A stretch of 64,000 nt of DNA from Rhodospirillales bacterium (lineage in GTDB: Bacteria; Pseudomonadota; Alphaproteobacteria; Rhodospirillales; Casp-alpha2): NCBI GenBank assembly GCA_018662225.1, contig JABJGO010000009.1, forward strand, positions 16,841 through 80,840, written 5' to 3'. Each line of letters starts with the position of its first letter. The first letter of the stretch is position 1. A program made the position numbers and the translations under genes. Under the pieces are notes generated by a model. It had not been told where the DNA came from. It worked only from the letters and a program-made list of their open reading frames with translations, and did no database searches. Of this stretch, positions 16,613 to 26,354 are shown one piece after another.

Positions 16613-17402
16613 CTTCCAAACGCGGTTGGCAAATAGAGCGGGATGAGTCTGCTTGAATAAAGTCGACGATCTCCATGACAGGTTCGTTATCATGGAACTC
16701 TTCGGCGACATCCGCCAAGCGCTCCACCAATGTGCCTTCTGGCGCGAACATCAACCGGTAGGCTTTGCGCAGATTGTGAATAACGTCTCGTGAGAAATTC
16801 CGGCGTTTCAATCCAATAATGTTCAAGCTGGACAAGTGAGCGCGATTACCCATGACCGATCCATACGGGATCACATCATTCTCCACGCCGCTCATACCGC
16901 CAATCATGGCGTGCTTACCCACTCTGACGAATTGGTGGATGGCCGATAGACCGCCAACGATCGCCCATTCGTCTACAACGACGTGGCCGGCAAGGGTGGC
17001 ATTGTTAACCAGGATTACGTTGTCTCGTATCTCGCAATCATGGGCAACATGGGCGCCAATCATCATCAAGCAATTGTTGCCAACAGAGGTCAGTAATCCG
17101 CCGCCTTCGGTTCCTGGATTAATAGTCACATGTTCACGAATGATATTGTTGCAACCAATTTCCAACCGGGAGTGCTCGCCCTTGAATTTTAGATCCTGCG
17201 GCGGATGGCCAATCGAGGCAAATGGAAATATTCGTGAATTGGCACCGACGCTGGTATCGCCTGCAACGACAACATTTGATACCAGTTCCACGCCATCGCC
17301 CAGTGTTACCTCGCTTCCCACGACGCAAAATGGGCCGATTTGTACGTCCTGCCCGAGTTGGGCGCCATCTTCGATAACGGCACTGCTGTGAATGTTGCTC
17401 AT
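16602..17402 (-). CDS. lpxA: UDP-N-acetylglucosamine acyltransferase LpxA
   Basis: First lipid A step: transfers a 3-hydroxyacyl chain from ACP to UDP-GlcNAc. 266 residues, usual length. The left-handed beta-helix hexapeptides are clear from residue 1 (SAVIEDGAQLG). The catalytic region reads GAHVAHDCEI then NNATLAGH, with the catalytic His at the end of LAGH. HQFVRVG and GNRAHLSSLNIIGLKRR follow, and the C-terminal helical domain closes the protein. It shares one base with the fabZ stop (TAATG) and overlaps lpxI-lpxB by 11 bp, so translation is coupled on both sides. Confidence 0.97.
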   Translation of the reverse strand: MSNIHSSAVIEDGAQLGQDVQIGPFCVVGSEVTLGDGVELVSNVVVAGDTSVGANSRIFPFASIGHPPQDLKFKGEHSRLEIGCNNIIREHVTINPGTEGGGLLTSVGNNCLMMIGAHVAHDCEIRDNVILVNNATLAGHVVVDEWAIVGGLSAIHQFVRVGKHAMIGGMSGVENDVIPYGSVMGNRAHLSSLNIIGLKRRNFSRDVIHNLRKAYRLMFAPEGTLVERLADVAEEFHDNEPVMEIVDFIQADSSRSICQPRLEDAA

Positions 17403-17878
17403 TACTGCTCCACAATCATGGCCGAGAACACGGCCTCGGCCTTCAAGGTTCCGTCAACGTATGCTTCGCCTTTGAACTTCCATACGTTGCCGCGTGAGCG
17501 AATCTTTTCTACATGCAGTTCTACCACATCTCCGGGCACAACGGGTTTGCGAAATTTGGCGGAATCAATCGTCATGAAGTAAACCATCGGGTCTTTGCTG
17601 TCTTCTGTGCGGTCGTAACCTGCAACCACAGTCACGCCGGCCGTCTGGGCCATAGCCTCAACCAGCAAAACGCCCGGCATGATTGGTTGGCCGGGGAAAT
17701 GACCCTGAAAGAAATTTTCGTTGATGGAAACATTTTTGATTCCCACGGCCTTTTCCGACGGGACAATATCTCGCATGCCATCAATCAGCAGAAAGGGGTA
17801 ACGATGAGGGATCATTTTCATGATGTCATTTACATCCAGAACCTCAATCATACCCTCCGCATTCACACCATCATTCAT
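17402..17878 (-). CDS. fabZ: 3-hydroxyacyl-ACP dehydratase FabZ
   Basis: Hot-dog-fold dehydratase of fatty-acid elongation that competes with LpxA and LpxD for 3-hydroxyacyl-ACP. 158 residues. Catalytic His is in IPHRYPFLLIDG, and the second catalytic residue is the Glu of GHFPGQPIMPGVLLVEAMAQTAG. KFRKPVVPGD is also typical. About 10 extra residues stand before the usual start; an internal start at MIEVLDV is possible. It overlaps lpxD by 4 bp and lpxA by 1 bp. Cotranscription with the lpx genes balances phospholipid and lipid A supply. Confidence 0.96.
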   Translation of the reverse strand: MNDGVNAEGMIEVLDVNDIMKMIPHRYPFLLIDGMRDIVPSEKAVGIKNVSINENFFQGHFPGQPIMPGVLLVEAMAQTAGVTVVAGYDRTEDSKDPMVYFMTIDSAKFRKPVVPGDVVELHVEKIRSRGNVWKFKGEAYVDGTLKAEAVFSAMIVEQ

Positions 17879-18903
17879 TTGGTCTTTCCCTTCTTTTTAC
17901 CTAATCGCTCTACGGCCGATACGCTACGCAACCAGTTCTTCATGGGTTGTGCGGGCAAGCCACCTACCGTGTGGCCGGATTCAATATTACGCATGACCCC
18001 GGATTTAGCCGCAATTTGCACGCCATCACCAATTTTCAAATGACCGGCTATGCCTGCCTGACCACCGATAACCGTCAAGTTGCCAATCTCTGTACTGCCA
18101 GACACACCGCTTTGGGCGACAATTATGCACCCTTGTCCCAATTGTACGTTGTGACCGATCTGGACCTGATTATCGATCTTGGTACCCGCACCAATAATAG
18201 TGTCAGGTCCTGTGCCACGGTCCACTGTTGAGTTTGCCCCGATTTCCACGTGATCGCCAATGACAACACGGCCTAACTGAGGCACTTTCTCATGCCCACT
18301 GGCCCCCATGGCAAATCCAAAACCGTCCTGACCGATACGAACGCCAGGATGTAAGATGACCGCATCCCCCACATCGCAGCATTGCAGCGTTACATTGGCG
18401 GCAATTTGGCATCCCACGCCCACATGGACACCTTGCTCAATGACGGTGTTCGGGCCAATTCGGGTATTCGCGCCGATGACAGCCCCATTTCCTACGAACG
18501 CGCCGGCATCAATCTGAACACCATCACCAACTGTGGCGCTGTCCGATACGGTGGCTGTAGCGTGAATACCTGATAATAAAGCCGACGCGGGATAAAACGC
18601 GGAGGCAATGCGCGCATAGCCGTGATACGGCTGTGGTGTAATCAGCAAGGCCATGCCTGCTGGTGCGCGGTCAGCCAGGGAAGGATCGACAAGACAGACG
18701 CCAGCGCTTGTTTGTGTAAAGGCTGCTATATATTTTTTATTATCAAGGAAGCTGACGTGTTGTGCACCGGCCGTTGACAATGGCGCCACATCGGTGAATT
18801 TGCGTCCTTTGGCATCGCTGTCGGATATTGCCGCGCCGGAAATCTCTGCGAGTTCGGCCAGATCAAATGGGCCAGCTAACTGGAAAAATCGTTCGTCTGC
18901 CAT
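17875..18903 (-). CDS. lpxD: UDP-3-O-(3-hydroxyacyl)glucosamine N-acyltransferase LpxD
   Basis: Adds the N-linked hydroxyacyl chain in lipid A synthesis. 342 residues. It has an N-terminal uridine-binding domain (to about 110, FLDNKKYIAAF), a left-handed beta-helix of hexapeptides (GVQIDAGAFVG, GANTRIGPNTVI), and a short C-terminal helix. The catalytic His lies in NQVQIGHNVQLG. VRIGQDGFGFA is the lipid-binding motif. The C-terminus is unusually basic (LGKKKGKTK). It is 3 bp from skp and overlaps fabZ by 4 bp. Confidence 0.96.
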   Translation of the reverse strand: MADERFFQLAGPFDLAELAEISGAAISDSDAKGRKFTDVAPLSTAGAQHVSFLDNKKYIAAFTQTSAGVCLVDPSLADRAPAGMALLITPQPYHGYARIASAFYPASALLSGIHATATVSDSATVGDGVQIDAGAFVGNGAVIGANTRIGPNTVIEQGVHVGVGCQIAANVTLQCCDVGDAVILHPGVRIGQDGFGFAMGASGHEKVPQLGRVVIGDHVEIGANSTVDRGTGPDTIIGAGTKIDNQVQIGHNVQLGQGCIIVAQSGVSGSTEIGNLTVIGGQAGIAGHLKIGDGVQIAAKSGVMRNIESGHTVGGLPAQPMKNWLRSVSAVERLGKKKGKTK

Positions 18904-18906
18904 TTG

Positions 18907-19476
18907 TCACTGCCCAGGCTGCGGTACCGTGACAGAAGGTAGAGCCGCGTTAAGGCGAGTAATCAGCTCAGCGGTAAGATCCAGACTCGAGTTCACGAAT
19001 ATGATCTGCTCCCGTGGCAGAATGAGGCCCAGATTCCGTTCTTTGGCGATGGTGGTAATCACTTCATTTAAAACGACCTGCACTTCCGCTGTTGCCTGGT
19101 CGCGGACAAGTTTAAGGTCGTCCCGTCGGCGTTCTGTCATGCGTTGCACATCGGCCACACTGGCTTCAAATTTCCGACGTTCGGCCGCAAATGCTTCTGC
19201 ACCCAGGATGGTTCGCTGACGGGCCAGTTCTTCACTGGCCGCTCGTAACTCTTCGTTTTCGGTCTGGACCTGTGCCTGATATGTAGCGCGAACAGAGCTT
19301 ACCTGTTCACGAATGCCCTGCATTGCCGTGGAGCTTTTGCGGAGGAGCTTCATATTGATGACGGCAATCCGCAGGGATTTGTCTTCAGGTGCCGTCGTAT
19401 CCTGGGCGAAAGCCATCGAGAGCGGGGCCAACAGCATGGCCGAAACAACTACCAAACGTGCAATCTTAGTCAACAT
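18907..19476 (-). CDS. skp: OmpH/Skp-family periplasmic chaperone
   Basis: Holds unfolded outer-membrane proteins on their way to BamA. From the ATG at 19476 it is 189 residues: signal peptide MLTKIARLVVVSAMLLAPLSMAFA, then a Skp domain beginning LRIAVINMKLLRKSS. The middle is strongly heptad-patterned (QVQTENEELRAASEELARQ and on), the two-helix tentacle of Skp. A frame extension to 19557 reads over the end of bamA and lacks a signal peptide. It sits between bamA and lpxD, as in many proteobacteria. Confidence 0.9.
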   Translation of the reverse strand: MLTKIARLVVVSAMLLAPLSMAFAQDTTAPEDKSLRIAVINMKLLRKSSTAMQGIREQVSSVRATYQAQVQTENEELRAASEELARQRTILGAEAFAAERRKFEASVADVQRMTERRRDDLKLVRDQATAEVQVVLNEVITTIAKERNLGLILPREQIIFVNSSLDLTAELITRLNAALPSVTVPQPGQ

Positions 19477-19495
19477 AAGTATGGACTCTCCCGTC

Positions 19496-21787
19496 TTAGA
19501 ACGTCGTACCGAGGTTAATCCGGAACATTTCATTATCGTCATAACTTTCTTCAGCAATGGGGACAGCCAGGTCCATTCCTATAGGGCCGAACGGTGAGTC
19601 CCACCCCAATCCGATGCCCACAGAGGCGCGGAGACTGCCGGAATCCTCAATATTGGAATTTGGATTGGCCATCTCACTCGTGGTACCAAAATCGGTAAAT
19701 ACCCGGCCTTCGACCCCCAGTTCATCAGCAATGCCGGTGGGGAAACGTAGCTGTGCGCGTCCTGTATACATCCATTCACCACCCAACGAGTCATTGGTAG
19801 AGGTGTCACGTGGGCCAATGCCGCTCGATGCGAATCCGCGTAAGTTATAACCACCCACAAAGAACCGGTCCGTCAAATTGACGTCCTCACCCAAGCCTTC
19901 AATGACGCCAACCTTGCCGGATATAGACAGAACGTAATCGTCAGCGAGTTCGAAATATTGAGCCGCCGAGACCGTGTTGCGAAGGAAATGTTTGGTGCCA
20001 CCCAGGCCAGCCAGGTCATTCACCAGAACAACGTTGTAACCTTCTGACGGCTTAACCCGGCGATCGCGTTTGTCATATGACAGGGTATGACTGAGTTGTG
20101 ACAAGGTTTCCTCGCCTTCCTGAGATTGAATGAAGATTGAGGCATCATCATCCACATTCGTCACCTTCTCAAAACTCAGCGAGTAACCCCATTTCTGGTA
20201 GAGATCTTCAGTGATGGCATATCCGCTGCGAAGGCCAAACCCGGTTTCTTCTGAATCGTAAGAACTGGTATCCTGGACGTCCTTCGTCAGCCTGAACACA
20301 TCAAAGCCAGCCTGTACTTCGCGATCCATAAAGTATGGTTCCGTGAATTTCAGGTTGAGCTGAGAAGCCTCCGCCGCAATACGGAATGTCAGCGCCAGTG
20401 TTTGTCCATGGCCCATCAGGTTTCGTTCCGTTACGCCGACTTCTGCCAAGGGCCCGATGTCGGAAGAAAACCCGGCACCGATACTTAGCGAGCCGGTTGA
20501 TTTCTCTGCAACGGAAACGTTGATAACGGATTTGTCAGGGGAACTGCCTGGTGTTCGCTCTACCGAAACTTTTTCGAAATAGTTCAGGTTTTGTATGCGT
20601 TGTCGTGATCGGCGCATTTTCGCGGAATTAAAGGCATCGCCTTCTACCAACCGCATTTCGCGGCGGATGACCTTATCGATCGTGCGCAGGTTGCCGACAA
20701 TATCAATGCGTTCCACGAAAACACGTGGCCCTTCATTGATCTCAAATGTTAAATCAATTTTTCGTTCAGCACGATCTCGGTTCAACTTGGGGCGCACATC
20801 GACGAAAGCATATCCCAGGGTACCAACCTCATCGCTCAGGCGGTCTGTAGCATCATCCACCAGATCCGAGCTGTACCATTCACCACTTTCCAGTTTCAGC
20901 AAGGGGACCAGAGTATCGGCGTCCAGGTCGCGTAAGCGTGCATCAATGACCACGTCACCAAATGTATAACGCTCGCCCTCATCCACCGTGAATGTGATGA
21001 AGAAATCCTTCTGATCTGGTGTTAATTCCGCGACCCCTGAAATCACCCGAAAGTCAGCAAAGCCTTCGTTCAGGTAAAACTGACGCAATAACTCGCGGTC
21101 CAGTGTCATGCGGTCAGGGTCATAAACATCGTCGGATGAGAGCACCCGATACCAGCGTGATTCCTTGGTTTGAACAATGTCGCGCAGATCATCATCATCA
21201 AATTCGCTGTTGCCCACAAAACGAATATTCTTGATTTCTGTTGGGTCGCCTTCAGAAATTTCAAAAACCAGATCGACGCGGTTTTGCGACAGTTGAATAA
21301 CCTTGGGCTCGACCGTTGCCGAAAACCGACCTCTACGACGGTAAACCGTGATAATGCGTTGAACATCATTCTGAATTTTCGTGCGGGTATAGATCACGCG
21401 CGGGCGGAGCGTCACTTCTGCATCAATGATCTCATCATTGATGATTTCATTTCCTTCAAAGGCGATGCGATTGATGATCGGGTTTTCGACCACAGACACG
21501 ATGAGCTTATCGCCTCGGCGGGAAAAACCCACATCCGCAAACAGTCCGGTAGCGAACAGGCTTTTCAGCGATCTGTCGATCTTGGCGGCACTGAATTCAT
21601 CGCCTTCATAGATCAACAGATAGGAGCGAATGGTATCGGGCTCGATCCTGTTTGCTCCTTCGAACTCGATGCTTTTGACGATCGGGGTCGTCTGTGCAAG
21701 TTCAACAGGAAATTGGTCCGCGCCTATAGTGGGAGCGGTGAGAAGCATAAAGGCTGTGAACAGCCCGATTCCAAGGATGTGTTTCAT
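19496..21787 (-). CDS. bamA: Outer membrane assembly factor BamA
   Basis: Core of the BAM complex that inserts beta-barrel proteins into the outer membrane. 763 residues from the ATG at 21787 (signal peptide MKHILGIGLFTAFMLL to about residue 23). Five POTRA repeats cover roughly residues 35-430 (VKSIEFEGANRIEPDTI opens POTRA1, FVERIDIVGNLRT opens POTRA5), and a 16-strand barrel follows, with VGGYNLRGF in loop 6 (VRGF-like motif). It ends in aromatic F (INLGTTF), the outer-membrane signature. A TTG at 21820 that overlaps the rseP stop is an alternative start. Confidence 0.95.
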   Translation of the reverse strand: MKHILGIGLFTAFMLLTAPTIGADQFPVELAQTTPIVKSIEFEGANRIEPDTIRSYLLIYEGDEFSAAKIDRSLKSLFATGLFADVGFSRRGDKLIVSVVENPIINRIAFEGNEIINDEIIDAEVTLRPRVIYTRTKIQNDVQRIITVYRRRGRFSATVEPKVIQLSQNRVDLVFEISEGDPTEIKNIRFVGNSEFDDDDLRDIVQTKESRWYRVLSSDDVYDPDRMTLDRELLRQFYLNEGFADFRVISGVAELTPDQKDFFITFTVDEGERYTFGDVVIDARLRDLDADTLVPLLKLESGEWYSSDLVDDATDRLSDEVGTLGYAFVDVRPKLNRDRAERKIDLTFEINEGPRVFVERIDIVGNLRTIDKVIRREMRLVEGDAFNSAKMRRSRQRIQNLNYFEKVSVERTPGSSPDKSVINVSVAEKSTGSLSIGAGFSSDIGPLAEVGVTERNLMGHGQTLALTFRIAAEASQLNLKFTEPYFMDREVQAGFDVFRLTKDVQDTSSYDSEETGFGLRSGYAITEDLYQKWGYSLSFEKVTNVDDDASIFIQSQEGEETLSQLSHTLSYDKRDRRVKPSEGYNVVLVNDLAGLGGTKHFLRNTVSAAQYFELADDYVLSISGKVGVIEGLGEDVNLTDRFFVGGYNLRGFASSGIGPRDTSTNDSLGGEWMYTGRAQLRFPTGIADELGVEGRVFTDFGTTSEMANPNSNIEDSGSLRASVGIGLGWDSPFGPIGMDLAVPIAEESYDDNEMFRINLGTTF

Positions 21788-21816
21788 CCTGCCTATCCAA
21801 AAATTCACTAAACGAT

Positions 21817-22938
21817 TCAACCAATTAGGTTTTTGAAAAACTCAATGACCCCGAAATGCTCAAGATCGTTCCAAGTCACAAATACAAAGATCAGAGTTAG
21901 CAGAATCAGACCAAAACCGAAACCGTATTCTTGCGCTTTTGCACCTAAAGGTTTTCCGCGAACAAACTCTGCCGCATACATAACCAGATGCCCACCATCC
22001 AGCATGGGAATAGGAAACAGGTTAATCAGTCCCAGATTCACCGATAATGCGGCCATGAATACGATCAGACTGATGATCCCGCCTTCGGCCATATCACCGG
22101 AAATTTGCGCAATTCTGAGCGGGCCGCCCAACTCCTCTGTGCCGCGATTACCGCTGATCATATCGCCCAGATACTGCAAAATGCCGGTAATCATGCCCAC
22201 GGTTCGCGTGACACCAAATCCGGCAGCCTCAAAAAAACCGGACCGCTCGTAGTGCACCTGTTCTGGATCAGGTGAAACGCCAAGCTGGCCGTAAGATACA
22301 CCGTCGTCGCCCACAATACCGCGTGGCCGTACAGATACGGTTACATTTTCGCCGCCACGCTGAATATACAGGTCAATGGATGTTTCCGGATGCTCGCGAA
22401 CAATGCGCTGAAGATCGCTGAACAACGTTATTTCTTCGTCATTGATCGCAACAATCGTATCGCCAGACAGAACCCCCGCCTGATCAGCCGGACTATCGAG
22501 CATAACCTGGCCCACGCCTGCTTGGGGAACAGGCGTTCCCACCACCCACGCCAGCAGGAAAAACACCACGATGGCGAAGATAAAGTTCGCAAAAGGCCCA
22601 GCGGCCACAATAGCCACCCGCTTCGCGAGGCTTTTGTGGGCAAAGGAAACGCCTTTTTCTTCGTCCGTCAGGTCTTCACCCACGTCATCATCAGCCTCGC
22701 TATCGCTTTGGCCGAACATTTTTACGTAACCACCGAGGGGGATCGCGCTGATTTTCCAACGTGTGCCAGCTTTATTATACCAGCCGAACAACTCGGGCCC
22801 AAAACCAATCGAAAAAACTTCCACGCGGACACCGCTTTTAACAGCAACCCAGTAATGGCCCCATTCGTGCACATAAACCAAAATCGTCAACACGATCAAA
22901 AACGGAATGATATCAGATAGTTCCATAAATTCAGCCAT
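21817..22938 (-). CDS. rseP: Site-2 intramembrane zinc protease RseP
   Basis: Cleaves membrane-bound regulators after a first cut, releasing extracytoplasmic stress signals, and degrades signal-peptide remnants. 373 residues. The zinc site HExxH is HEWGH at about residue 25 (ILVYVHEWGHYWV); a Trp at the first x is less common than Leu but keeps the motif. The second metal motif is NLFPIPMLDGGH. One PDZ domain covers about residues 130-215 (LDSPADQAGVLSGDTIVAIN). Four transmembrane segments. Located between dxr and bamA, the standard order. Confidence 0.95.
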   Translation of the reverse strand: MAEFMELSDIIPFLIVLTILVYVHEWGHYWVAVKSGVRVEVFSIGFGPELFGWYNKAGTRWKISAIPLGGYVKMFGQSDSEADDDVGEDLTDEEKGVSFAHKSLAKRVAIVAAGPFANFIFAIVVFFLLAWVVGTPVPQAGVGQVMLDSPADQAGVLSGDTIVAINDEEITLFSDLQRIVREHPETSIDLYIQRGGENVTVSVRPRGIVGDDGVSYGQLGVSPDPEQVHYERSGFFEAAGFGVTRTVGMITGILQYLGDMISGNRGTEELGGPLRIAQISGDMAEGGIISLIVFMAALSVNLGLINLFPIPMLDGGHLVMYAAEFVRGKPLGAKAQEYGFGFGLILLTLIFVFVTWNDLEHFGVIEFFKNLIG

Positions 22939-22979
22939 TTACCAGGGCGCCAGAAGGCGGGTCAAAACGAATCACTATG

Positions 22980-24251
22980 TTATATAGGCACGAATTTAGA
23001 TTTAATTAAGGCAGCAGCTTCATTTCGAGCCTGTAAATCAGTCGTCAACACGTCTTCGAGCGCGCTAATGGCCTGATTTTCACACCGTGAGAGCACACCT
23101 TCTACCACATTGGCGATATCAAGAAAGCCAATTGCGCCTTTCAGAAAGCTTTCAACTGCAACTTCATTGGCAGCATTCAACACACATGGGGTATTGCCGC
23201 CTTGCTCCATGGCTTGACGGGCAAGTTGAAGACAGGGAAAACGCGTTGTATCCGGCGCTTCAAAGGTCAAAGTCCCGATATCGCTCAACCGCAATCGGGG
23301 CGACGGCGTGGTCATGCGGTCCGGCCATGCCATGGCATAGGCAATGGGCGTACGCATATCTGGGGCCCCCATTTGCGCCAGAACCGACCCATCCACGTAT
23401 TCGACCATGCTGTGTACGACCGATTGGGGGTGAACCAGAATTTCGATTTGGTGCAATGACACCGGAAACAGGTAATAGGCCTCGATCAGTTCCAGCCCTT
23501 TATTCATCATGGTGGCTGAATCGATGGATATTTTGGCCCCCATGCTCCAATTCGGGTGGGCCAGTGCCTGTTCACGGGTAACTTTCGACATATCGTCCAA
23601 TGAACTGGTTCGAAACGGTCCACCGGATGCCGTCAAAATGATTTTGGCAACGGTTTCCGGTTGGTCGAAATCAAACACTTGAAAAATGGCGTTATGTTCT
23701 GAATCCACGGGTAGCAATGTGGCGTTGTTGTCTTGAACGTAACGCATGAACAGATCGCCTGCTGAAACCAGGCATTCTTTATTGGCCAGCCCGATCGAGG
23801 CCCCGCGTTGTACAGCGCGTAGTGTGGGCTCTAAACCGGCCGAGCCCACAATCGCAGCCATAACCAAATCAGCATCAAGGGATGCAGCCTCCAGCACGCC
23901 GGTCCGACCACTTGCAACCGCAATACCGGTTCCTGACAAGGCATCCTTCAATAATCCATAGCTCGCGTCATCGGCCACAACCGCCAGTTCCGCATTGAGG
24001 CGCCTGGCTTGCTCGGCAAGCAATGTCACATTGGTATTGGCGGTGAGTGCCTTGACCTGGAAATGTTCAGGGGAGCGCTCGATAAGATCAAGGGTGTTAC
24101 ACCCGACAGACCCGGTGGACCCCAGGACCGTTACACTGCGTGGCTTGCAATTTCGATCAACCGACGGTGCTGTCGCATGTAGGGGCGTAACATTCTGCTC
24201 CATTCTTTGGTCCATTCTTTGGCCCATTTGCGGGTCTGCTGAGGGCTTCAT
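22980..24251 (-). CDS. dxr: 1-deoxy-D-xylulose 5-phosphate reductoisomerase Dxr
   Basis: Second step of the MEP isoprenoid pathway: DXP to MEP with NADPH. The start at 24251 overlaps the cdsA stop (ATGA), giving 423 residues. NADPH motif: TVLGSTGSVGCNTLDLI. Metal and substrate motifs: LLPVDSEHNAIFQ, ILTASGGPF, and NWSMGAKISIDSATMMNKGLELIEA. The N-terminus carries about 35 extra residues before the NADPH motif, including a small repeat (MGQRMDQRMEQ), so translation may really begin further in. Confidence 0.95.
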   Translation of the reverse strand: MKPSADPQMGQRMDQRMEQNVTPLHATAPSVDRNCKPRSVTVLGSTGSVGCNTLDLIERSPEHFQVKALTANTNVTLLAEQARRLNAELAVVADDASYGLLKDALSGTGIAVASGRTGVLEAASLDADLVMAAIVGSAGLEPTLRAVQRGASIGLANKECLVSAGDLFMRYVQDNNATLLPVDSEHNAIFQVFDFDQPETVAKIILTASGGPFRTSSLDDMSKVTREQALAHPNWSMGAKISIDSATMMNKGLELIEAYYLFPVSLHQIEILVHPQSVVHSMVEYVDGSVLAQMGAPDMRTPIAYAMAWPDRMTTPSPRLRLSDIGTLTFEAPDTTRFPCLQLARQAMEQGGNTPCVLNAANEVAVESFLKGAIGFLDIANVVEGVLSRCENQAISALEDVLTTDLQARNEAAALIKSKFVPI

Positions 24252-24922
24252 AACCATAACCCACTATGGTCCTGAAACGCCCATCTGGCAACGCCTGCAC
24301 CAATGGCTGCAGCAGCCAGACCATCGATGCGGTCTAGCACGCCGCCATGGCCTGGAATTATGGAACCTGAATCCTTTACGCCGAAATGACGTTTCGCGTG
24401 GGATTCGATCAAATCGCCGATCTGCGACACGACGGCCAACGCAATACTGATCATGACAATACGGACTGCGGAGTCAGAAGCTCCGAAATAGCGATAGGCC
24501 AGATATCCAATACCAGCCGCCGTCACAATACCGCCGATAAGGCCCGCCCACGTCTTTTTTGGGCTGATACGTGGTGCCAGTTTCGGCCCGCCAATGGTGG
24601 AGCCCGCCAGATAAGCCCCGCTATCGGTTCCCCATACCAGCGCAAATAACCAGCACACAACAATCAACCCGGTATCATCCGACTGCCTGAGCCATATGAG
24701 ACACAACCCACATATAATCAAATAGGTCACGCCCGTGATCAGCCACACCAATTTTTTTGATTTATCAGCCTCATGGGCGCACATGCTGAACCATTCGATG
24801 ATACCGATCAGGATCACAATGGCGACAAGGGCCTGGAACCAGACTCCGCCCAAATACACGAGCCCCAATGCAACGGGCGCCATGACAAGTGAGGAGAGTA
24901 CGCGGAGTAGAAGTGGTGGCAC
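24248..24922 (-). CDS. cdsA: Phosphatidate cytidylyltransferase CdsA
   Basis: Makes CDP-diacylglycerol, the branch point for phospholipids. 224 residues, a short CdsA with about six to seven membrane segments. The family signature is complete near the C-terminus: SHAKRHFGVKDSGSIIPGHG, followed by GVLDRIDGL with the metal-binding Asp residues. SPKKTWAGLIGG matches the mid-protein motif. Lies between uppS (14 bp) and dxr (4-bp overlap). Confidence 0.95.
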   Translation of the reverse strand: MPPLLLRVLSSLVMAPVALGLVYLGGVWFQALVAIVILIGIIEWFSMCAHEADKSKKLVWLITGVTYLIICGLCLIWLRQSDDTGLIVVCWLFALVWGTDSGAYLAGSTIGGPKLAPRISPKKTWAGLIGGIVTAAGIGYLAYRYFGASDSAVRIVMISIALAVVSQIGDLIESHAKRHFGVKDSGSIIPGHGGVLDRIDGLAAAAIGAGVARWAFQDHSGLWL

Positions 24923-24936
24923 GGGCCGTCCTTTGA

Positions 24937-25674
24937 TTAGCCGCTGGTCGCGCCAAATCGGCGCTCGCGGTTCTGAAAGGCACCGAGGGCCTGATTGAAC
25001 TGCGCCTCATCGAACTCCGGCCAATGACAATCGAGGAACATAAGCTCGGTATACGCCATTTGCCATAACAGGAAATTGCTGATGCGTTGTTCACCACTGG
25101 TCCGGATCAGTAAATCCGGTGCGGGAATCTCGCCCGTGGCCAGATTGGTCGAAATCATTTGCTCATCCACATCTTCGGGAGAAATTTCACCCGCCGCCAC
25201 ACGCGCAGCAATGGCCTGAACAGCGGTAACAATGTCATCCCGGCCGCCGTAACTCAATGCCAGCACAAGGGTCAATCCGGTGTTGTCAGCCGTATGGCAC
25301 TCGGCATCTTCGATCAAGGCAACAATATCATCGCCCAGCGCGGCACGATTGCCGATGACGCGGAAACGCACATTGTTCTTGTGTAACTCAGCAATTTCCT
25401 TACGCAGGTAGTATTTCAGCAATCCCATTAAGTCGCTGATTTCTTCTGCCGGTCGTTTCCAGTTCTCAGATGAGAACCCAAATAAAGTCAAATATTGAAC
25501 ACCGGATTCCGTCGCGGCCCGGACGACGGCCCGTACAGAGTCTGCTCCACGCCGGTGGCCTTCAATACGTGGTAATCCCCTCGCCCTCGCCCAGCGACCG
25601 TTACCATCCATAATGATGGCCACGTGTACCGGCGCGGGCGCTGGATCAGAAGTTTTGAGGCTTACCGTGGTCAT
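24937..25674 (-). CDS. uppS: Undecaprenyl diphosphate synthase (cis-prenyltransferase) UppS
   Basis: Builds the C55 lipid carrier for peptidoglycan and O-antigen. 245 residues. Catalytic Asp lies in VAIIMDGNGRWARARG (residues about 17-32), followed by GHRRGADSVRAVV. LTLFGFSSENWKRPAEEI is the second motif. IRTSGEQRISNFLLWQMAYTE and the W-P-E-F of CHWPEF complete the family pattern. Gap of 9 bp after frr. Confidence 0.96.
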   Translation of the reverse strand: MTTVSLKTSDPAPAPVHVAIIMDGNGRWARARGLPRIEGHRRGADSVRAVVRAATESGVQYLTLFGFSSENWKRPAEEISDLMGLLKYYLRKEIAELHKNNVRFRVIGNRAALGDDIVALIEDAECHTADNTGLTLVLALSYGGRDDIVTAVQAIAARVAAGEISPEDVDEQMISTNLATGEIPAPDLLIRTSGEQRISNFLLWQMAYTELMFLDCHWPEFDEAQFNQALGAFQNRERRFGATSG

Positions 25675-25683
25675 GGTTCAGGG

Positions 25684-26253
25684 TCACACCTGCATAATTT
25701 CAGTTTCTTTGTTGGAAAGAGTCTCGTCAATTTTGGCAATGCTGGCATCCGTCAGGTCCTGGATTTCCTGATCATAATCCCTGTGTTCATCCTGTGATAT
25801 ATCGCCATCTTTCTCAGCTTTCTTCAAACCATCCATGGCATGTCGACGCACATTTCGTATGGCGATACGGGCTTCTTCTGAATACTTGCCAGCCACTTTG
25901 GCCAATTCGGCACGGCGATCTTCTGTCAACGCGGGAATCGGCACACGAACGGTCTGGCCATCGATTTGCGGGTTCAACCCCAAACTCGATTCGCGGATAG
26001 CCTTGTCGACGGCATTAACCAGCGACTTGTCCCATACCTGTACCGTGAGCAATCGCGGCTCCGGTACACCGATGGTCCCGACCTGATTCATAGGCGTAGG
26101 GCTGCCGTAGGCATCAACCGAAATTGGCTCTAACAGGCTTGTCGCTGCGCGACCGGTACGCAACCCACCAAATTCCTGATGCAGGACTTCAATGGCACCG
26201 TCCATACGGCGGCCAGTGTCCTTCTTTAAGGCTGAAAAATTGAAATCTGACAC
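25684..26253 (-). CDS. frr: Ribosome recycling factor Frr
   Basis: Splits post-termination ribosomes with EF-G. I choose the GTG at 26253, giving 189 residues: GGGAG lies 8 nt upstream, and the family normally starts with this short segment ([11 protein letters not shown]). The longer frame to 26313 would add 20 unrelated residues. Family regions: [34 protein letters not shown], and [19 protein letters not shown]. Between pyrH and this gene is a small CCCGG/CCGGG hairpin (26288-26304), possibly a weak attenuator. Confidence 0.95.
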   Translation of the reverse strand: MSDFNFSALKKDTGRRMDGAIEVLHQEFGGLRTGRAATSLLEPISVDAYGSPTPMNQVGTIGVPEPRLLTVQVWDKSLVNAVDKAIRESSLGLNPQIDGQTVRVPIPALTEDRRAELAKVAGKYSEEARIAIRNVRRHAMDGLKKAEKDGDISQDEHRDYDQEIQDLTDASIAKIDETLSNKETEIMQV

Positions 26254-26354
26254 TTTATTCTCCCTGAAATCTTCTTGGCTAATAATACCCGGCAATTCAC
26301 CGGGAGCCAACAATTCCGCCTGTGTGTTATTAGGGGCGGGTTATTTTGTGCACG

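Noticed and set aside
17513..18043. 176-codon rightward open frame
   Set aside because: Antisense to fabZ and lpxD; no motif and no ribosome site.
24197..24230. Small MGQRMDQRMEQ repeat in the Dxr N-terminus as a regulatory repeat
   Set aside because: Only about two and a half imperfect units in a poorly conserved leader; likely neutral, or outside the true coding start.
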